A stretch of 64,000 bases of DNA, from positions 1,252,398 to 1,316,397 of the forward strand of contig OW051469.1 of the NCBI GenBank assembly GCA_932521025.1. Direction: 5' to 3'. Below are positions 10,523 to 21,371 of the stretch, one piece after another. This DNA is from Oscheius onirici. Its lineage: Eukaryota > Nematoda > Chromadorea > Rhabditida > Rhabditidae. Made by a program: the position numbers and the translations under genes. Below the pieces are notes generated by a model. It was given only the letters and a program-made list of their open reading frames with translations. It ran no database searches and was not told the DNA's origin. Position 1 is the stretch's first letter, and each line of letters opens with the position of its first letter.

Positions 10523-13403
10523 ATGACGGAAATCGAGATGATAGACACGATTGAACCTGGAGGGAGTTCAAAAGAAGACAAGTACTCTTTGACTTTCTTC
10601 AGTGAACGGTCGAGGGTTCAACATCTCGATGATGAAGACACTATCGTCTTTTACTTCGACTATAAAAAGTAGGTGATAGAAGCAAAAGAGACAGAAAATA
10701 TGTTCTTTAGACCTGCTGAAAGCTCTGATGGCGAAAACGCTCGACTTTTAGGCAACAAGGAGAACATAAATTGGAGAGTACTGCGTCATCTGGTAGATCT
10801 GATCACATTTTCTAAAATGTCTCTTTTCAGAAACAGAACAAAAAGTGGGGAGTCATGCGTCATCCGATGGTTCTAAACTTTATCAATGAGAGACTCTTGG
10901 ACTGTGCTCTCTTCTACACCCTACATATTTTTGGTAACATTCACTTTTCTTTTTACTTTCCTCAGAGGAAAAGTTTAAAAAAAAAACTCCAACTCCATGG
11001 CCGAGTAGATAACATCGTTGTCTGGCAATCAAACATCACCAGGGGGTTGTTGGTTCGATCCCCGCCGACAATTAACTTTTTGTTTTTTAGTTTCTAGGGT
11101 TTCCGAGGGTCCTGAAAACGATTGTGAGGTCCCTTTTCGTTTTGGTTGCTCTGAAACCGGTCGAGCGTAATATTGAAAAAAGATGGAAATTGATGAAAGT
11201 GCTTGAATTTGCTTTACTGAAGTTCCTGGTGTCCAGATTTCTGAATACGATTACGATCTCTATTTTTTGCTTGGAGACTCCACATTTACTGCATTTTTTC
11301 AGTTTTCGGTCTTTTTCTCCTCCTGTTGTCCTCCCACATCTTCTCAAGAACCTTCATTAAAGACTGTGCTGTTACTGTCTGTCTCTTCTTCTTTACCTTC
11401 TCCATGGCAAGTTTTCCAAGACTATTTTTCCATGAAAAGGTCTTTAGCTATTTAAAGGAGCCGTAAAGGCTCGTCTACCTCAAAACCGTGTATCTTTCTG
11501 GTTCGTCGTCGCCTGTGCTTTCAACTTACTCACTTATCTGGCAACATTCTGTTACGTCTGGCTACCGACAGTCTTTTCCTACGACGATTACCATCAGGAG
11601 GTCAAAGTAGGAACAGTATTTAACCCCCTCTTAACTTTGAATAAACAGAACATAATAGTGTGGTTTCTTCCAATCATCGCCATCATTTCGGCCTGGCTTA
11701 ATTTTCTCTACATTTTGCGGAAAAGTCCTTATGGAATTTACATCTTCATGATGGTTCGGATTCTGCGCTCTTTTGGTCATGTAAGAATCATATTTTTCAC
11801 ACAAAAAAGCGATGCAGATCGCCACAATCTGGATCCCAACCCTCATCGCCTTCTCCTTTGCCTTCCACCTTGTCATGAGAGACAGCGGAGTGGAGCCGTG
11901 GGAAAGTGTGGATAAGGTGATTTTATTTATTGAACATTTTCAAATTCTTTGCAGGATACCAATTCTTCGATGGTCACGAAGCTATTTGTTATTCTTCAAG
12001 CTATTACGAGTAAGTTAGAAAGGCAGAAAGATAGAGAGAATGAGAAAATCTTTTTGTTAGGCTACAATGTTCGAACGGTTCATAGAACGGTTGCCTGAAA
12101 CTTGGTTTTTCACTGATTTTCTTTCATTTTTCACGTTTGTACCCATGTTTAATCGATTCAGCGTGTAATACAACCTCTTTGGTGTTCAAATTGGTCGAAA
12201 ATATTCAGAAATAGAAGGAAAATTTCCGAGAATAGCTTATGAAAGGAAAGCGCCTTTTTGATGTCATTTTGGACCAATTTTCACGTCCGATTTTTTTTCA
12301 ATTTTCACGGTTTCGTTGCACGCAGAACTCGATAAACTTGCTTAGAAAAGTGAAAAATTGAAGAAAAATTATGAAAACCAAATATACTTTCGTATTTTCC
12401 AGAAACTTCGACGATGATGATTGGAGAGCTCGATGCAAATGATATTCTAGGCAAGAGACAATGGATTCCGTCTATTCTTGTCCTGGCTTTCGAAGTCATT
12501 ACCGTAATCCTGCTCATGAATCTGATGGTCTCCCTGGCTGTCGGTGATGTCAGTGATTTGAGGAACACTGCTCAGGACAAACTGCTACAGATCAAGGTTT
12601 GTACCTTATGAAAAGAAACGAACATAATCTTTAGGTCAACTTTGTAATTGAGGCACTCCAACTGTCCGAGATTTATTCTGTTCCCGGGATTCAGCCGTTG
12701 TATCAGAGACGGACAAATAATATCCTGGTAGTAGATAATGAGGGAGGATATCACAGTTTGTTCCGAGAGGATGTCAACTTCGGGCAAGGTGGGGGATAGT
12801 TCTGAAAAACTTCTAAAATTCGTTAGGCTCTATACGCTACTCTTGTTTGTGGTTTGTACAGCGAAAACTCTCAGTTTCAGGCGCTTCCCCCGTCGTTCCG
12901 TACAAGAGCTACGAAAGAGGAATCGGACTTGACAAGGTAGCTCACTCTCCTCATTTTTACAACTTTTTTTTTTTCAGTCTTTCAATGTAAAGTTCCTAAA
13001 TCCCGGAATGAAGATGCGTGTTCGTCCGCAACGCGGTCGACCACAGTCTGTCTTCTTCAAAAATTGTGCTGTGGAACTGATAGAAACTACCGATTCTGGA
13101 ATCGCTCCATTCCAGGGAAAACGAGTCAACATTCAGGTTAGGGAGATATACCGTATTTCTTCTAATAGAAGCACCCCTGTACGCATTTTTTTCGGGTTGA
13201 AATTTTTTTCCCAACTTTCCGACTATTTTTCCCATACAGATAGACATCCCAGCTACCAAGGAAAAATAAAATATAAAATGAAAAATTATGTCTTCACCCC
13301 GAAAAAAAATGCGTACGTAATTGCGTACAGGGGTGCTTCTATTAGAGCTTTTACGGTATTTCGAACACTATGTGCAAAATGTAAAGAGCATTTTTTGAAT
13401 TGA
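10523..13403 (+). CDS. TRPA-like cation channel, N-terminally short, altered 3' end
   Basis: The gene encodes a six-transmembrane cation channel of the TRPA type. ATG 10523 directly follows TTGTTTCAG. Recognisable stretches in order: a pre-S1 linker (MRHPMVLNFINERLL, about 10852-10930); S1 (FGLFLLLLSSHIF, about 11303); S2/S3 (FWFVVACAFNLLTYLATFCY, about 11500); S4 (IIVWFLPIIAIISAWLNFLY plus FMMVRILRSFGH); S5 (TIWIPTLIAFSFAFHLVMRD); pore helix (TSTMMIGELDANDILGKRQW); S6 (VITVILLMNLMVSLAVGDV); then a C-terminal segment. The pore and S6 sequences closely resemble TRPA1. No ankyrin repeats precede it. A frame change near 11455 (KEP-stop versus GAVKARLPQ) needs either a tiny intron or a frameshift. 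The final open frame runs through MITE A copy 2 to a stop at 13403. It may be a degenerate or neofunctionalised paralogue. Confidence 0.75.
10990..11150 (+). mobile_element. tRNA-derived SINE-like element with body, in TRPA intron
   Basis: A tRNA-like head (CCATGGCCGAGTAGATAACA ... GGTTCGATCCCCGCCGACAA) is followed by TTTTTGTTTTTTAGTTTCTA GGGTTTCCGA and then by CGATTGTGAGGTCC-type sequence. The body recurs without a full head at 26424-26508, in the same plus orientation. Related heads occur at 8396, 40643 and 42236. Confidence 0.65.
12142..12388. repeat. Dispersed repeat family C, copy in TRPA intron
   Basis: It begins CATGTTTAATCGATTCAGCG and includes TTGGTCGAAAATATTCAGAA, a central TTTTCACGTCCGA and an end GAAAAATTATGAAAAC. 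It matches 21519-21735 in the same order with scattered differences. The start motif also opens the palindrome at 23515. Confidence 0.75.
13149..13358. mobile_element. Palindromic MITE family A, copy 2 (TRPA 3' end)
   Basis: Same arms as copy 1, from TACCGTATTTCTTCTAATAG to the mirrored end ACGGTA. The upstream TRPA reading frame continues through it without a stop until 13403. Confidence 0.88.
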
Positions 13404-13792
13404 CCCGCGCTTTTTCATTGGCTGAGTATCCAACATTTACATGCTGTAACGTGCTACGCAGCTAAATTCCCGCCAATATGATTTGAAAATTGTTCTGTGA
13501 AGAAAGCGCGTAAGAAAAATAATAGAGGGGCAGAGGGACAGAGATCTTTTGCTCAGTACACAGTATAGTCTGTTCAAAATGCATTTTTTGAATTGGCCCG
13601 CGCTCCCTTCTTATAAGAATTTTCAAGGAAAATACGCAAATCAAATTACTGGAAAATACGCAAATCAAATTAGCGGGAATTTAGCTGCGTAGCACGTTAC
13701 AGCATGTAAATGTTGGATACTCAGCCAATGAAAAAGCGCGGGCCAATTCAAATAATGCTCTCTATTTTTTGAACAGACTATAATTTAGAGCG
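13367..13792. mobile_element. Nested palindromic elements with TGTTCAAAA termini (family D)
   Basis: An inner unit (about 13562-13786) has termini TATAGTCTGTTCAAAA and TTTTGAACAGACTATA, plus arms with GAATTGGCCCGCGCT. To its left, 13372-13480 repeats the other arm in inverted orientation (TTGGCTGAGTATCCAACATT, GTAACGTGCTACGCAGCTAA). A rearranged copy lies at 37812-37966. Confidence 0.75.
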
Positions 13793-13946
13793 AGGACACT
13801 CTGTTCAGACGGTACTGTAAGTGGATAATTGGACTCGACTGGACTGGCTACCTCGACTTGTGATCGTTTTATATGCAAAAAAAATAAATATACAACCTGA
13901 ATGAGACTAATCACAGTGATGGCTTGTACACGGTACATACATGGAG

Positions 13947-15926
13947 CTAACAGATGACCCGACTGATACAGGAATCCCGGAGACATTGGAGAGCCACGTC
14001 TGTGAACTTTGGACGGCCTGGAACAATTTTTCTTACAAAACATTCGAGAAGAAACAAACCAGAAAAATCGGCATGAGATATCCATTCCAGTTCCGGACAG
14101 AACTGAGCCAATAAGTAGAGAGATTTGTCGGTACAAGCCGTCCCTCTGATTCTCACCTCCCTCAGGGGACATCTTCTGGCCAGATTGGCTAGTCCTTTGT
14201 CACTCACGTAGCGACACCCGTTAAAGTTGACCGTCTGTAGTTGATGGCAGTTGTCTCCGAGGAGAGACACAAATCGGTCGTCGACCGAGTACATATGGCT
14301 TGTTTCCAATTCCACAAGATTCCTGGCTCCTCTGGCTATCGCGAAAAGAATACGGTAAGTTATCCGCATTTTACAGATTTTCAGAGATCGAAGACGGCTG
14401 GCATTAAACTTGTAGCCACCTGAATTCGTTTTTTAAATCTTTTGAATTCACAGAAAAACTAACCAGCAAAATATCGCTGAAGAATGTATGTGTTTAGATG
14501 AATAACATCCAGAGCCAAATGAGTCAAATTGGGCGTATTTTGAAGAATTAGCGTTAGAGCTTCGTCAAAGAGTCTCGGAACAGAAACTTGCAGAATTGTG
14601 ACTTTGTCTCCGAGAACCCGGAGTATTCGAGAGAGCAGATTGTTAGCATTGTCAACGGCTTGCTAAATTCATTTTTTTAGTTTAAAAAAATTTGAAGACT
14701 CACAATACTGCTTTCTCTGATTGATAGTTGTAGATTGATACTCCTCAAGTGTGGCTTAGAAGCCAAAGACTCTACCAACTCTCCTGGATCCTCGTCTCCG
14801 TTGACAGAAAGTCTCAACGTCGTCACGCCATCAGGAAGTGTTGGAAGTGTTGTGAAAAAGTTTGCGTAGAGATCGACATCTTGCAGATTTGAGCCGTCAA
14901 TTTTAAATGGGGCTGTGGGAGATGGGGGACTCTCATCGGCCTGAAACTTTCGAGTTTTCTTGTCTGTCCCTGACTAGACAAAAGTCACAAGGAACGCATC
15001 TGCTTCCGTGAGGAATGCGCCACCTGATGTTCAGGACAACGGAACTTGAAAACTGACCTCATTGAAGAAACGGGCGAGCGATAGCTGTCGTAGGTTTGGA
15101 CACTGCTCGGAAAGATGAGCCAAGGCTGTGGCCGGATCTGTCATATTTGATGGGAAATCCAGTTCCAAGGTCTGGAAAATACGCATTTTTCTACAGTACC
15201 CAAAAGACAAAATATTTGCGTTGGACACTCTGCGGCCGGACGAAAACACTTACTCTGAGTCTGTCTCCCAAGAAGTGGGAAATGTAATAGAGAGCAAAGT
15301 CATCCAGGGCCCGACAGTGATTCAGAAATAAGTATCCGATGTATGGATGAAAGCTCAACATGTCTCGAAGTCCTCCACTTGTAATTTTAGGACATCCACT
15401 GAGATCGAGAGTGTGTAGATAGGGACTTTTGACTTCTTCCAGACCGGCATCAGTGAGCTGCCGGATGGCTCGAAGTTCTAACTGTTGCAGATGGTTTTGG
15501 CCACGGGTGGCATTCCTGATTCCCTTAAACTAATTTTGATAAGAAGAAGAAACTGTGTCGGTCTCTCAGTCTTCAAGCTGACCTGGTCTGAGATCTTTGA
15601 ACACTCGACAAGTACAATCCTCTCCAACTTCTTGTTATTCTTAGTCATTGCCGACAAGAGATCGTCTGTTAAGTCATCACAGAGGAAAAATGAGAGCTGC
15701 GTCAAATTACAGGAAAAGTAGCGCGAACTCAGTAGTCTTTCGCAATCCGTCGTCGAAAGCTGAATCGATTCGTGACTTTTTGTTTTGCTTGAGAGCCAAC
15801 CTGATCATGACTGGCGAAAAATTCCAGAAGACGTTGCTTGCATTCTCCTGGCATGAGAGCCAGATCGTCACTGAGCTCATGCTGACAGACAGCCGAGAGA
15901 CAAATGTTGAAGAGAGTTCTCACCAT
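13947..15926 (-). CDS. Leucine-rich-repeat protein (FBXL/AMN1-like repeats)
   Basis: The ATG at 15926 opens MVRTLFNICLSAVCQHELSD. About ten exons with 40-60 nt introns follow. The translation is a series of leucine-rich repeats, for example LHTLDLSGCPKITSGGLRDM, LTHLALDVIHL, LQTVNFNGCRYVSDKGLANL and CTDKSLYLLAQFCPELEWI, ending DSCISRVIC at 13947. The GC-xx-(I/V)(S/T)D-x-GL pattern is that of cysteine-containing LRRs found in F-box/LRR and AMN1 proteins. I do not see a clear F-box in the N-terminal 60 residues. A likely role is substrate recognition in a ubiquitin ligase, or scaffolding. The last intron (GTTTGT...TTCCAG, about 48 nt) has no stop and could be retained in frame. Confidence 0.8.
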
Positions 15927-16487
15927 GACATCTAGAGAAGAGGACGAGCTGGAGAGGATATGTTGGTAAATATAGAGTCAGCTGAGGAGGAAGCGACAAA
16001 ACAACGTGTGGAGGGGAAGAGGCCGAAAGTCGTGAAAAAACTTGGGTCAAATGGTCAAAATGGTCAAAACATGATGGTCTTGATGGTCAAAACAATTTCT
16101 TCTTCTAGTTTTCTCTGCTAACCTATTCATTCGATTATTTTGCTCTAAAGATTTGGGAAAAATGACAATGAAAAGGTTTTTGTCTGGAAATGACGCGGAA
16201 GAAAAGGAAGTAACCCCGTGTCCTTTGAGAAGCCTCGGTGGCGGTCGGGCCGAAAAGCTGAGTGTCGGTTGAGATTACACTGAACTGCGTGAGCAGGGCG
16301 CAGAGAGTGTAGGAGAGGCTGAGAGTCAAGGGGAAATCTCAGCTGACAGACTGTACAACTCGCGGAGAGCAGCAGAGATCTGAGACTTTTGAGCTGATTT
16401 TGGATTGAGGATCAGATGCTGCTGCGATTGATCAGAGGAAGAGTTGAAGCAGAGAAATTTTATGTGCGAAAACGTAAAATCGATTCC
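15927..16487. other. Intergenic spacer
   Basis: It contains runs of a TGGTCAAAA-type short repeat near 16050-16090 (GGTCAAATGGTCAAAATGGTC...). I see no gene. It separates two minus-strand genes. Confidence 0.5.
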
Positions 16488-17358
16488 TTAGATTACTGAA
16501 TGTGCAACCACTTTGTCATATGATTGAAGCATGTAATCATCGTTGCCGTTATTCTTGATGTACGTGCGTATAATGTCATTTCCTTCTTCCAAGCTCCCGA
16601 AACGAGTGCTTTTGAGTTCTTTCATTTGGTACAGTATCGAGTCAACGATAAAACGGAGCGAATAGGTTCCTTTCTAAATTTGGTAATGTTGCCAAAAACA
16701 TTTCAATAAACCTCGTCAATGTAATCGGTGTTAGCATCCAAGAAGGTCAGGAACGTGATAGTCGCATCTCCATTTTTTAAGACGTCACCACTTTTCTTGG
16801 TGAGTTTAATAATCTTGGTATTTAAAATTTTCAGCTCTCCATATTAGTTATCACCTAAAAATGCGTTTTTAATATTCCGTGCACATTCATATTAATTCGA
16901 GCTCTGCCGGTTTTAAACGAGTTTCTCGTTTAAAATGGGTTAGGGACTTTTCTTAGACAACGTACCATAGAAATATTTTGAAAAAAAATTAGAAAGAAAA
17001 CCACGCCATAATTAAGAAAAATGGCGGTAAACGACCGTGACTTTTTTTAGAAATTTTTTCTAAGAAAAGTCCCTAACCTTTTAAAATTCAAAAAAATGAG
17101 CAAGGCCACTAATAACGGTTTTAGCGTAAAACGAGAAGACTAACCACCGGCATTTGTCGTGTTGAAATACTTGGCCTAACAAAAAGGGCTTACGTTGAAT
17201 GTGAATGCAGAATCGTTCAGATTTCTTAGCTCAGTCAGCAGGTCGGTAGGCTTCATGTATTCGTTCGGCCCTGCCAAATTCTCGAAGAGATGCTCTTCTG
17301 TTTGAGCACTGACAGCTTGTAAGAATACTACGGACAGAAAAATGAGGTACAGCTTCAT
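16488..17358 (-). CDS. Small secreted protein, unknown family
   Basis: Exon 1 (17358-17194) encodes a signal peptide (MKLYLIFLSVVFLQAVSA) and TEEHLFENLAGPNEYMKP..., ending at a GTAAGC donor. Two more exons follow. One (about 16835-16720) reads IIKLTKKSGDVLKNGDATIT...DYIDE. The last (about 16682-16488) reads KGTYSLRFIVDSILYQMKEL...VVAHSVI then TAA. There are no cysteines of note and no domain is recognised. Intron 1 carries the small palindrome at 16938-17078. A TTATAAA box lies about 33 nt upstream of the ATG. It resembles the neighbouring small secreted genes in size and promoter rather than in sequence. Confidence 0.6.
16938..17078. mobile_element. Short MITE with 20-bp TIRs in an intron
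   Basis: Perfect 20-bp terminal inverted repeats, GGTTAGGGACTTTTCTTAGA, at both ends; 141 bp in total; no coding capacity. Confidence 0.85.
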
Positions 17359-17661
17359 GTTCGATACTCTTCATATTCATTCCTCTCCTTATAAACCCCG
17401 AAACGAAGTAAATGTGTCCTGGCGAAATATAAAGCACAGCGAAATATAAAGCAATGCGTCAGATCGTACTGCGAAATAGCATTTACCACCAAAAACTCTT
17501 CGGACCAGAATATTTAGTTTTTATAAAATCTGAAGCGTTCAGCGATGCGTATTGTTCGCCTGTAGTCGAGCGTGACGAAGATCCGCAAAATGTTTTGTTT
17601 GGTCGATCCCTATTCATCAAGCAACAATTTAAAAAGGAGTGTACCATTTCGAACAGTGAGC

Positions 17662-18655
17662 ATGCTTCTCCTCTATTTCCTCGTCCTGATGGCCAATTAT
17701 GCTGTTGTGGAGTCAAAAACACCAGGTAGAAATGTTCGGTTACATTGTTCAGTCTTTGTAGCTCAACTCACGCAAGCGATAACGAAATTGGAAGGAAATT
17801 TTCGAAAATAGATTTTAAAAAAATTGCTTGTGGCCAAAAATGTTTTCGAGTGTATTTTTTCGAATTTTTCTGGTCGTTTTGATATCAAAATGTTCCAAAT
17901 ACGATATTTTACAATAATAAAAGAAAAGCAAAAGTTAGCGAAAAATGCTGATAAAAACCAAAATATGTGATTCCAGGATCACTTTGAACTGAGAAACACT
18001 TTGAACTGCAACACATACTTCAATTTCAGTCACTTTTTCGTGAATATTTTTTCGCGAAATTATTGGCTCATTTTCAGTTCCCGAAGTAGTTATATTAAAC
18101 ATTTTGTTAAAGGGCATTTAACCCATATAAATGAGCGTGTAAACTTTGGATAATAGTCACATAATAGAATGCATTTTGGGCGCTATTGCAAAGTAAAGTT
18201 CGCCAGAAAATTCAATGATATCTGTTATAAAAATGTTCTTTGCCTAACAAAATTAACTTTCAGGTAGATCATGATAATATTACCAAGGCCATAGAACTCA
18301 ACTGGGCTGCGGTATATATGGAAGATTATTTTCTCAAGGTCTGCGACACTGGAGACGACGTCAATGAGCCTAAACTAAAGCTCGTGAATAAAACGGGAAG
18401 CAAAAATGTCTGGACAACTCCTTTATATTTAAAGAAGTTAACTTCTACAGGTAAATTGCAACTAAAAAGGCTTCAGTCGTTTTGACGTTGTTGATCAAAA
18501 CTTGAAAGCAGCTCTGAAGAACGTGGACTTGATGGCTAAAAGATTCAACCGAAAGGCCAAAAATCTAGGACAAACTATTATTGATCTCTGCAAATCTAGT
18601 GAATCTCAGCGAAAGAATCAAAAACGTATGTTCCACCGTGGTTTGAGAGACTAAC
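17662..18655 (+). CDS. Small secreted protein, tandem paralogue 1
   Basis: Exon 1 from ATG 17662 gives a signal peptide (MLLLYFLVLMANYAVVESK). After an AT-rich intron region with no clear exon, the exon at about 18265-18450 encodes VDHDNITKAIELNWAAVYME and YFLKVCDTGDDVNEPKL...WTTPLYLKK. The next exon (about 18512-18627) reads LKNVDLMAKRFNRKAKNLGQ and ends at a GTATGT donor or soon after. The middle exon aligns by eye with the second paralogue (AAGVMEDFYLRICETGEDVN...WPTPRYFKN). The 3' end is not certain, and this copy may be truncated. A TTTAAAA box lies about 33 nt before the ATG. Confidence 0.5.
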
Positions 18656-18911
18656 AGTAATCATTCAAACGTTTTTAGAACAAAAAAATGTTAACATTTT
18701 TTAAACAGTTCTCATGTAAACGTTTCGGTTTATTCTGCATCCGAATAAAACCAATAGCAGTCATTACGCACTCCAATGAATGAAAAAAATGAAACTAGTC
18801 ACAGCGCGAATAGCATGACGAACAGCATGAGTATTTGCATATTATTTTGCCTGTCGGAACAACAAAAAATCATATAAAATGAAACGCCTATCTTTGGACC
18901 AGACTGGAACC

Positions 18912-20390
18912 ATGTTTCTACTTCTTTTATTCGCTACTAGTTGCCTGCTGACTAATCAAGCGCCACTACAGCAACCAACACTATCGAAGCCGGACCAGCT
19001 GTGCCAAGCAGTGAAACAACAGCTCCAGCAGACTCAAACGGTTTCGTAGCGGTATCATATGAACCAAAAGTCATGTTGTTTGCTGCGACAGACTCTGACA
19101 ACAATGCACCATATAGCACAACAAAGACTTCTCCAGTACCAGTCACCACAACTAAGACTTCTCCAGTCACCACATCAAAGACTTCTCCAGTCACCACAAC
19201 TAAGAATTCGCCAACAACAACGGCTTCGACCACAACTCTTTCTTCTAAAACAGGTTATCCCACACCGTACTTATTGTTTTATAATTGTTTTTAGAACAAC
19301 TTAAAACAGATGTCTTAAATTGTACAACGCAGTTTAACGCGACAATTCATCATAACGAGCCCAAAACGAAAAGTGCGTTCTGACTCTCCAAGAAACAATT
19401 AGAAGCATCCGGACTAAAACAGGCGACATCATTCAAAATGCCAACTTCGCCTCTGTAAGTTCCCGTTTAATAGTAGTTTTGTGGTCGCTTGAGGGCGAAG
19501 AAACTGCGTCCATTGCTGTTTTTCTTCATTATTTCAGTTACTTTCAGCTCAATGAAACAGATCGCGCAAAACTTACAAACTTATATATGGCTGCGGGTGT
19601 CATGGAAGACTTTTACCTCAGGATTTGCGAGACGGGAGAAGATGTTAATGAGTCGGACTTAATAAATACTACAGCTAATGTAAATACTGGTTGGCCGACT
19701 CCACGTTACTTCAAAAATCCAAACTCCGAAGGTAAGGTACGTCTACTAATGTCTTCAATTTTCTAGACGAAGACAACGAAGACTTTAAAAAAGCGCAGAA
19801 AATAGGGAAGGAGATGTTTTAGTGAAGGAGATTTGACATACAGTTAAATCAAAGTTCCGAGGAATTGGGTAGCTCCTTTTTAACTCTTTCGAGTCATTTG
19901 TTGAAGCTTAGCTACAATATTAAGACGGTAGGTTAAACTACGTTTCTGTTGAACTAGTTTTAGAGTACAATCCATGTGGAAACTTCAATGGTCAAGATGC
20001 GGGCACCCTGTCTAGCAGCACAGCTGGCAAAATTTGACAAGCTCTTCAAAGCTTCAGAACTTTCGAAACAAGGTACGTATAAATCTCAGGGCAATTCAAT
20101 GGACCAAAATGGAAATTTTTGATAAAATACTTTTTCAGAAATCCGTTTACTTCTCAATTTTTCTCTGAATTCAGGCCAACTCACATACGACAGTGAGCTG
20201 AAGAAAATTGGCAGCATTGATGAGAAAATGAAGAAGATTTGTAGCTTGGAGAAATTCATCGAAGGTATTAAAGGAGACACACCGGTAGGAAAAGAATCAT
20301 CTCAAATAAAAATTTGCACAGATCGTTGCTGCCGACGGATACAACGTTCTTCTTACGGCAAAAGAGGTGTTCAACTATAACCCAGAATAA
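18912..20390 (+). CDS. Small secreted protein with Thr-rich linker, tandem paralogue 2
   Basis: The ATG at 18912 opens a signal peptide (MFLLLLFATSCLL), 33 nt after a TATAAAA box. A mucin-like stretch follows (TTKTSPVPVTTTKTSPVTTS..., about 19110-19245). It is in a different frame from the signal peptide, so either a very short intron or a frameshift lies near 18950. Later exons read LNETDRAKLTNLYMAAGVME...ICETGEDVNESD (19550-19730), MVKMRAPCLAAQLAKFDKLF (about 19970-20074), LTYDSELKKIGSIDEKMKKI (about 20176-20282) and IVAADGYNVLLTAKEVFNYN then TAA. A polyadenylation signal follows at 20393. It is probably an extracellular glycoprotein of a lineage-specific family. Confidence 0.55.
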
Positions 20391-20392
20391 CC

Positions 20393-20398
20393 AATAAA
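20393..20398 (+). terminator. Polyadenylation signal AATAAA
   Basis: AATAAA lies 3 nt after the TAA of the secreted paralogue 2 gene and fits its 3' end. Confidence 0.6.
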
Positions 20399-20562
20399 AT
20401 ATTATTGCACAGTCTCGACACAAACCTCATTTTAAAAGTTTATTTAAAAAGGGGGAAAACGAAAAGTATCTGTAGCGATATAAAGCTCACAATTAGCTGG
20501 GTTGCAACAAAAGTTATCACAGTAGGATAATGAGGCAGCCTTGGTGGTTGAGACGGACTGGC

Positions 20563-21371
20563 TCAAGCCGTAGCATGAACCTCTTCATGAGCAGCAGCTT
20601 CAGCAGCAGCCTTCTGATCAGCTAGAGCCTGTTCAGCAGCGGCTAGTTCAGTACGGAGCTGTTCAACATACTTAAATTATAGGGGTATGATGGCAATAAG
20701 ATATCATTATGGTTTGTTCAAAAAGTCGACGACATACAGTAACCCATTTGATTCTGTTCGAGACCACTCATTTTGGCCCGCTTTCAAAAAGTGTCTTAAA
20801 ATTCATTCTGCAATTCTCACGGAAACATTGTTTTTCTGTTGCGCAGCCTTACATGTAGTAAAGTAAAGTAAAAAGAAGTGAGATTTCTCGAATTGAAAAC
20901 CCCCAGTTTGAAAGCGCGCCAATATTGTTGGTCTCGAACAGAATCAAATAGGGTACTGTATGTCGTCGACTTTTTGAACAAATCATACTTACATCTTGAG
21001 CATGAACGCTGTCTCTCTGCTTCCTGCATTCAGCCTTACACTGCTCGAAAGCCGAAAGAACCTTCAGGCTTTTAGGCTTGACAATTTTGGGCTTGACCAC
21101 CTCGACAACCTCCTCGACGATTTCAACTTCCGGCTAAAACTGTCTATTCTCATGCAATGGTCAGACAAACCTCTTCCTCAACCGGAACCTCCACAACTTT
21201 TTCTACAACAATCTTCTGAATCTTCTCTTTGGGAGCTTTCTTTTCGATCTTTTCTTTGGGAGCCTTGACTTCCTTTTCCTTGGCAGCCTTCTCGTTTTTG
21301 GTTGGTTTCTTACAGTCGACTGTGGAAGCAAGAAGGAGGCAGCAGACAACGGCCACGATTAGAACTCTCAT
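20563..21371 (-). CDS. Secreted Lys/Glu-rich protein with alanine-rich helix
   Basis: Three exons (21371-21171, 21133-20993, 20670-20563) give 149 codons in frame. Residues 1-20 are a signal peptide (MRVLIVAVVCCLLLASTVDC). Next comes a Lys/Glu-rich region with EKKAPKEKIQK-type repeats and valine-rich heptads (KIVVEKVVEVPVEEE, EIVEEVVEVVKPKIVKPK). A short Cys segment follows (FEQCKAECRKQRDS). The tail is an alanine-rich helix (ELAAAEQALADQKAAAEAAA). The charged heptads suggest a helical, possibly self-associating secreted protein. Intron 2 is occupied by a palindromic element (20709-20986). No known family is assigned. Confidence 0.7.
20709..20986. mobile_element. Palindromic element family E, copy 1 (intron)
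   Basis: Arms of about 75 bp: ATGGTTTGTTCAAAAAGTCG at the left and its mirror ending ...TTTTTGAACAAATCAT at the right, each followed by a match to ACATACAGTA and TTTGATTCTGTTCGAGACCA. A related element lies at 44161-44324. Confidence 0.85.

Noticed and set aside
13008-13403. MITE A as a protein-coding element in its own right
   Set aside because: Open frames through different copies (for example at 13149 and 41500) vary in length and are not conserved as a protein. They arise from the absence of stops in one arm.
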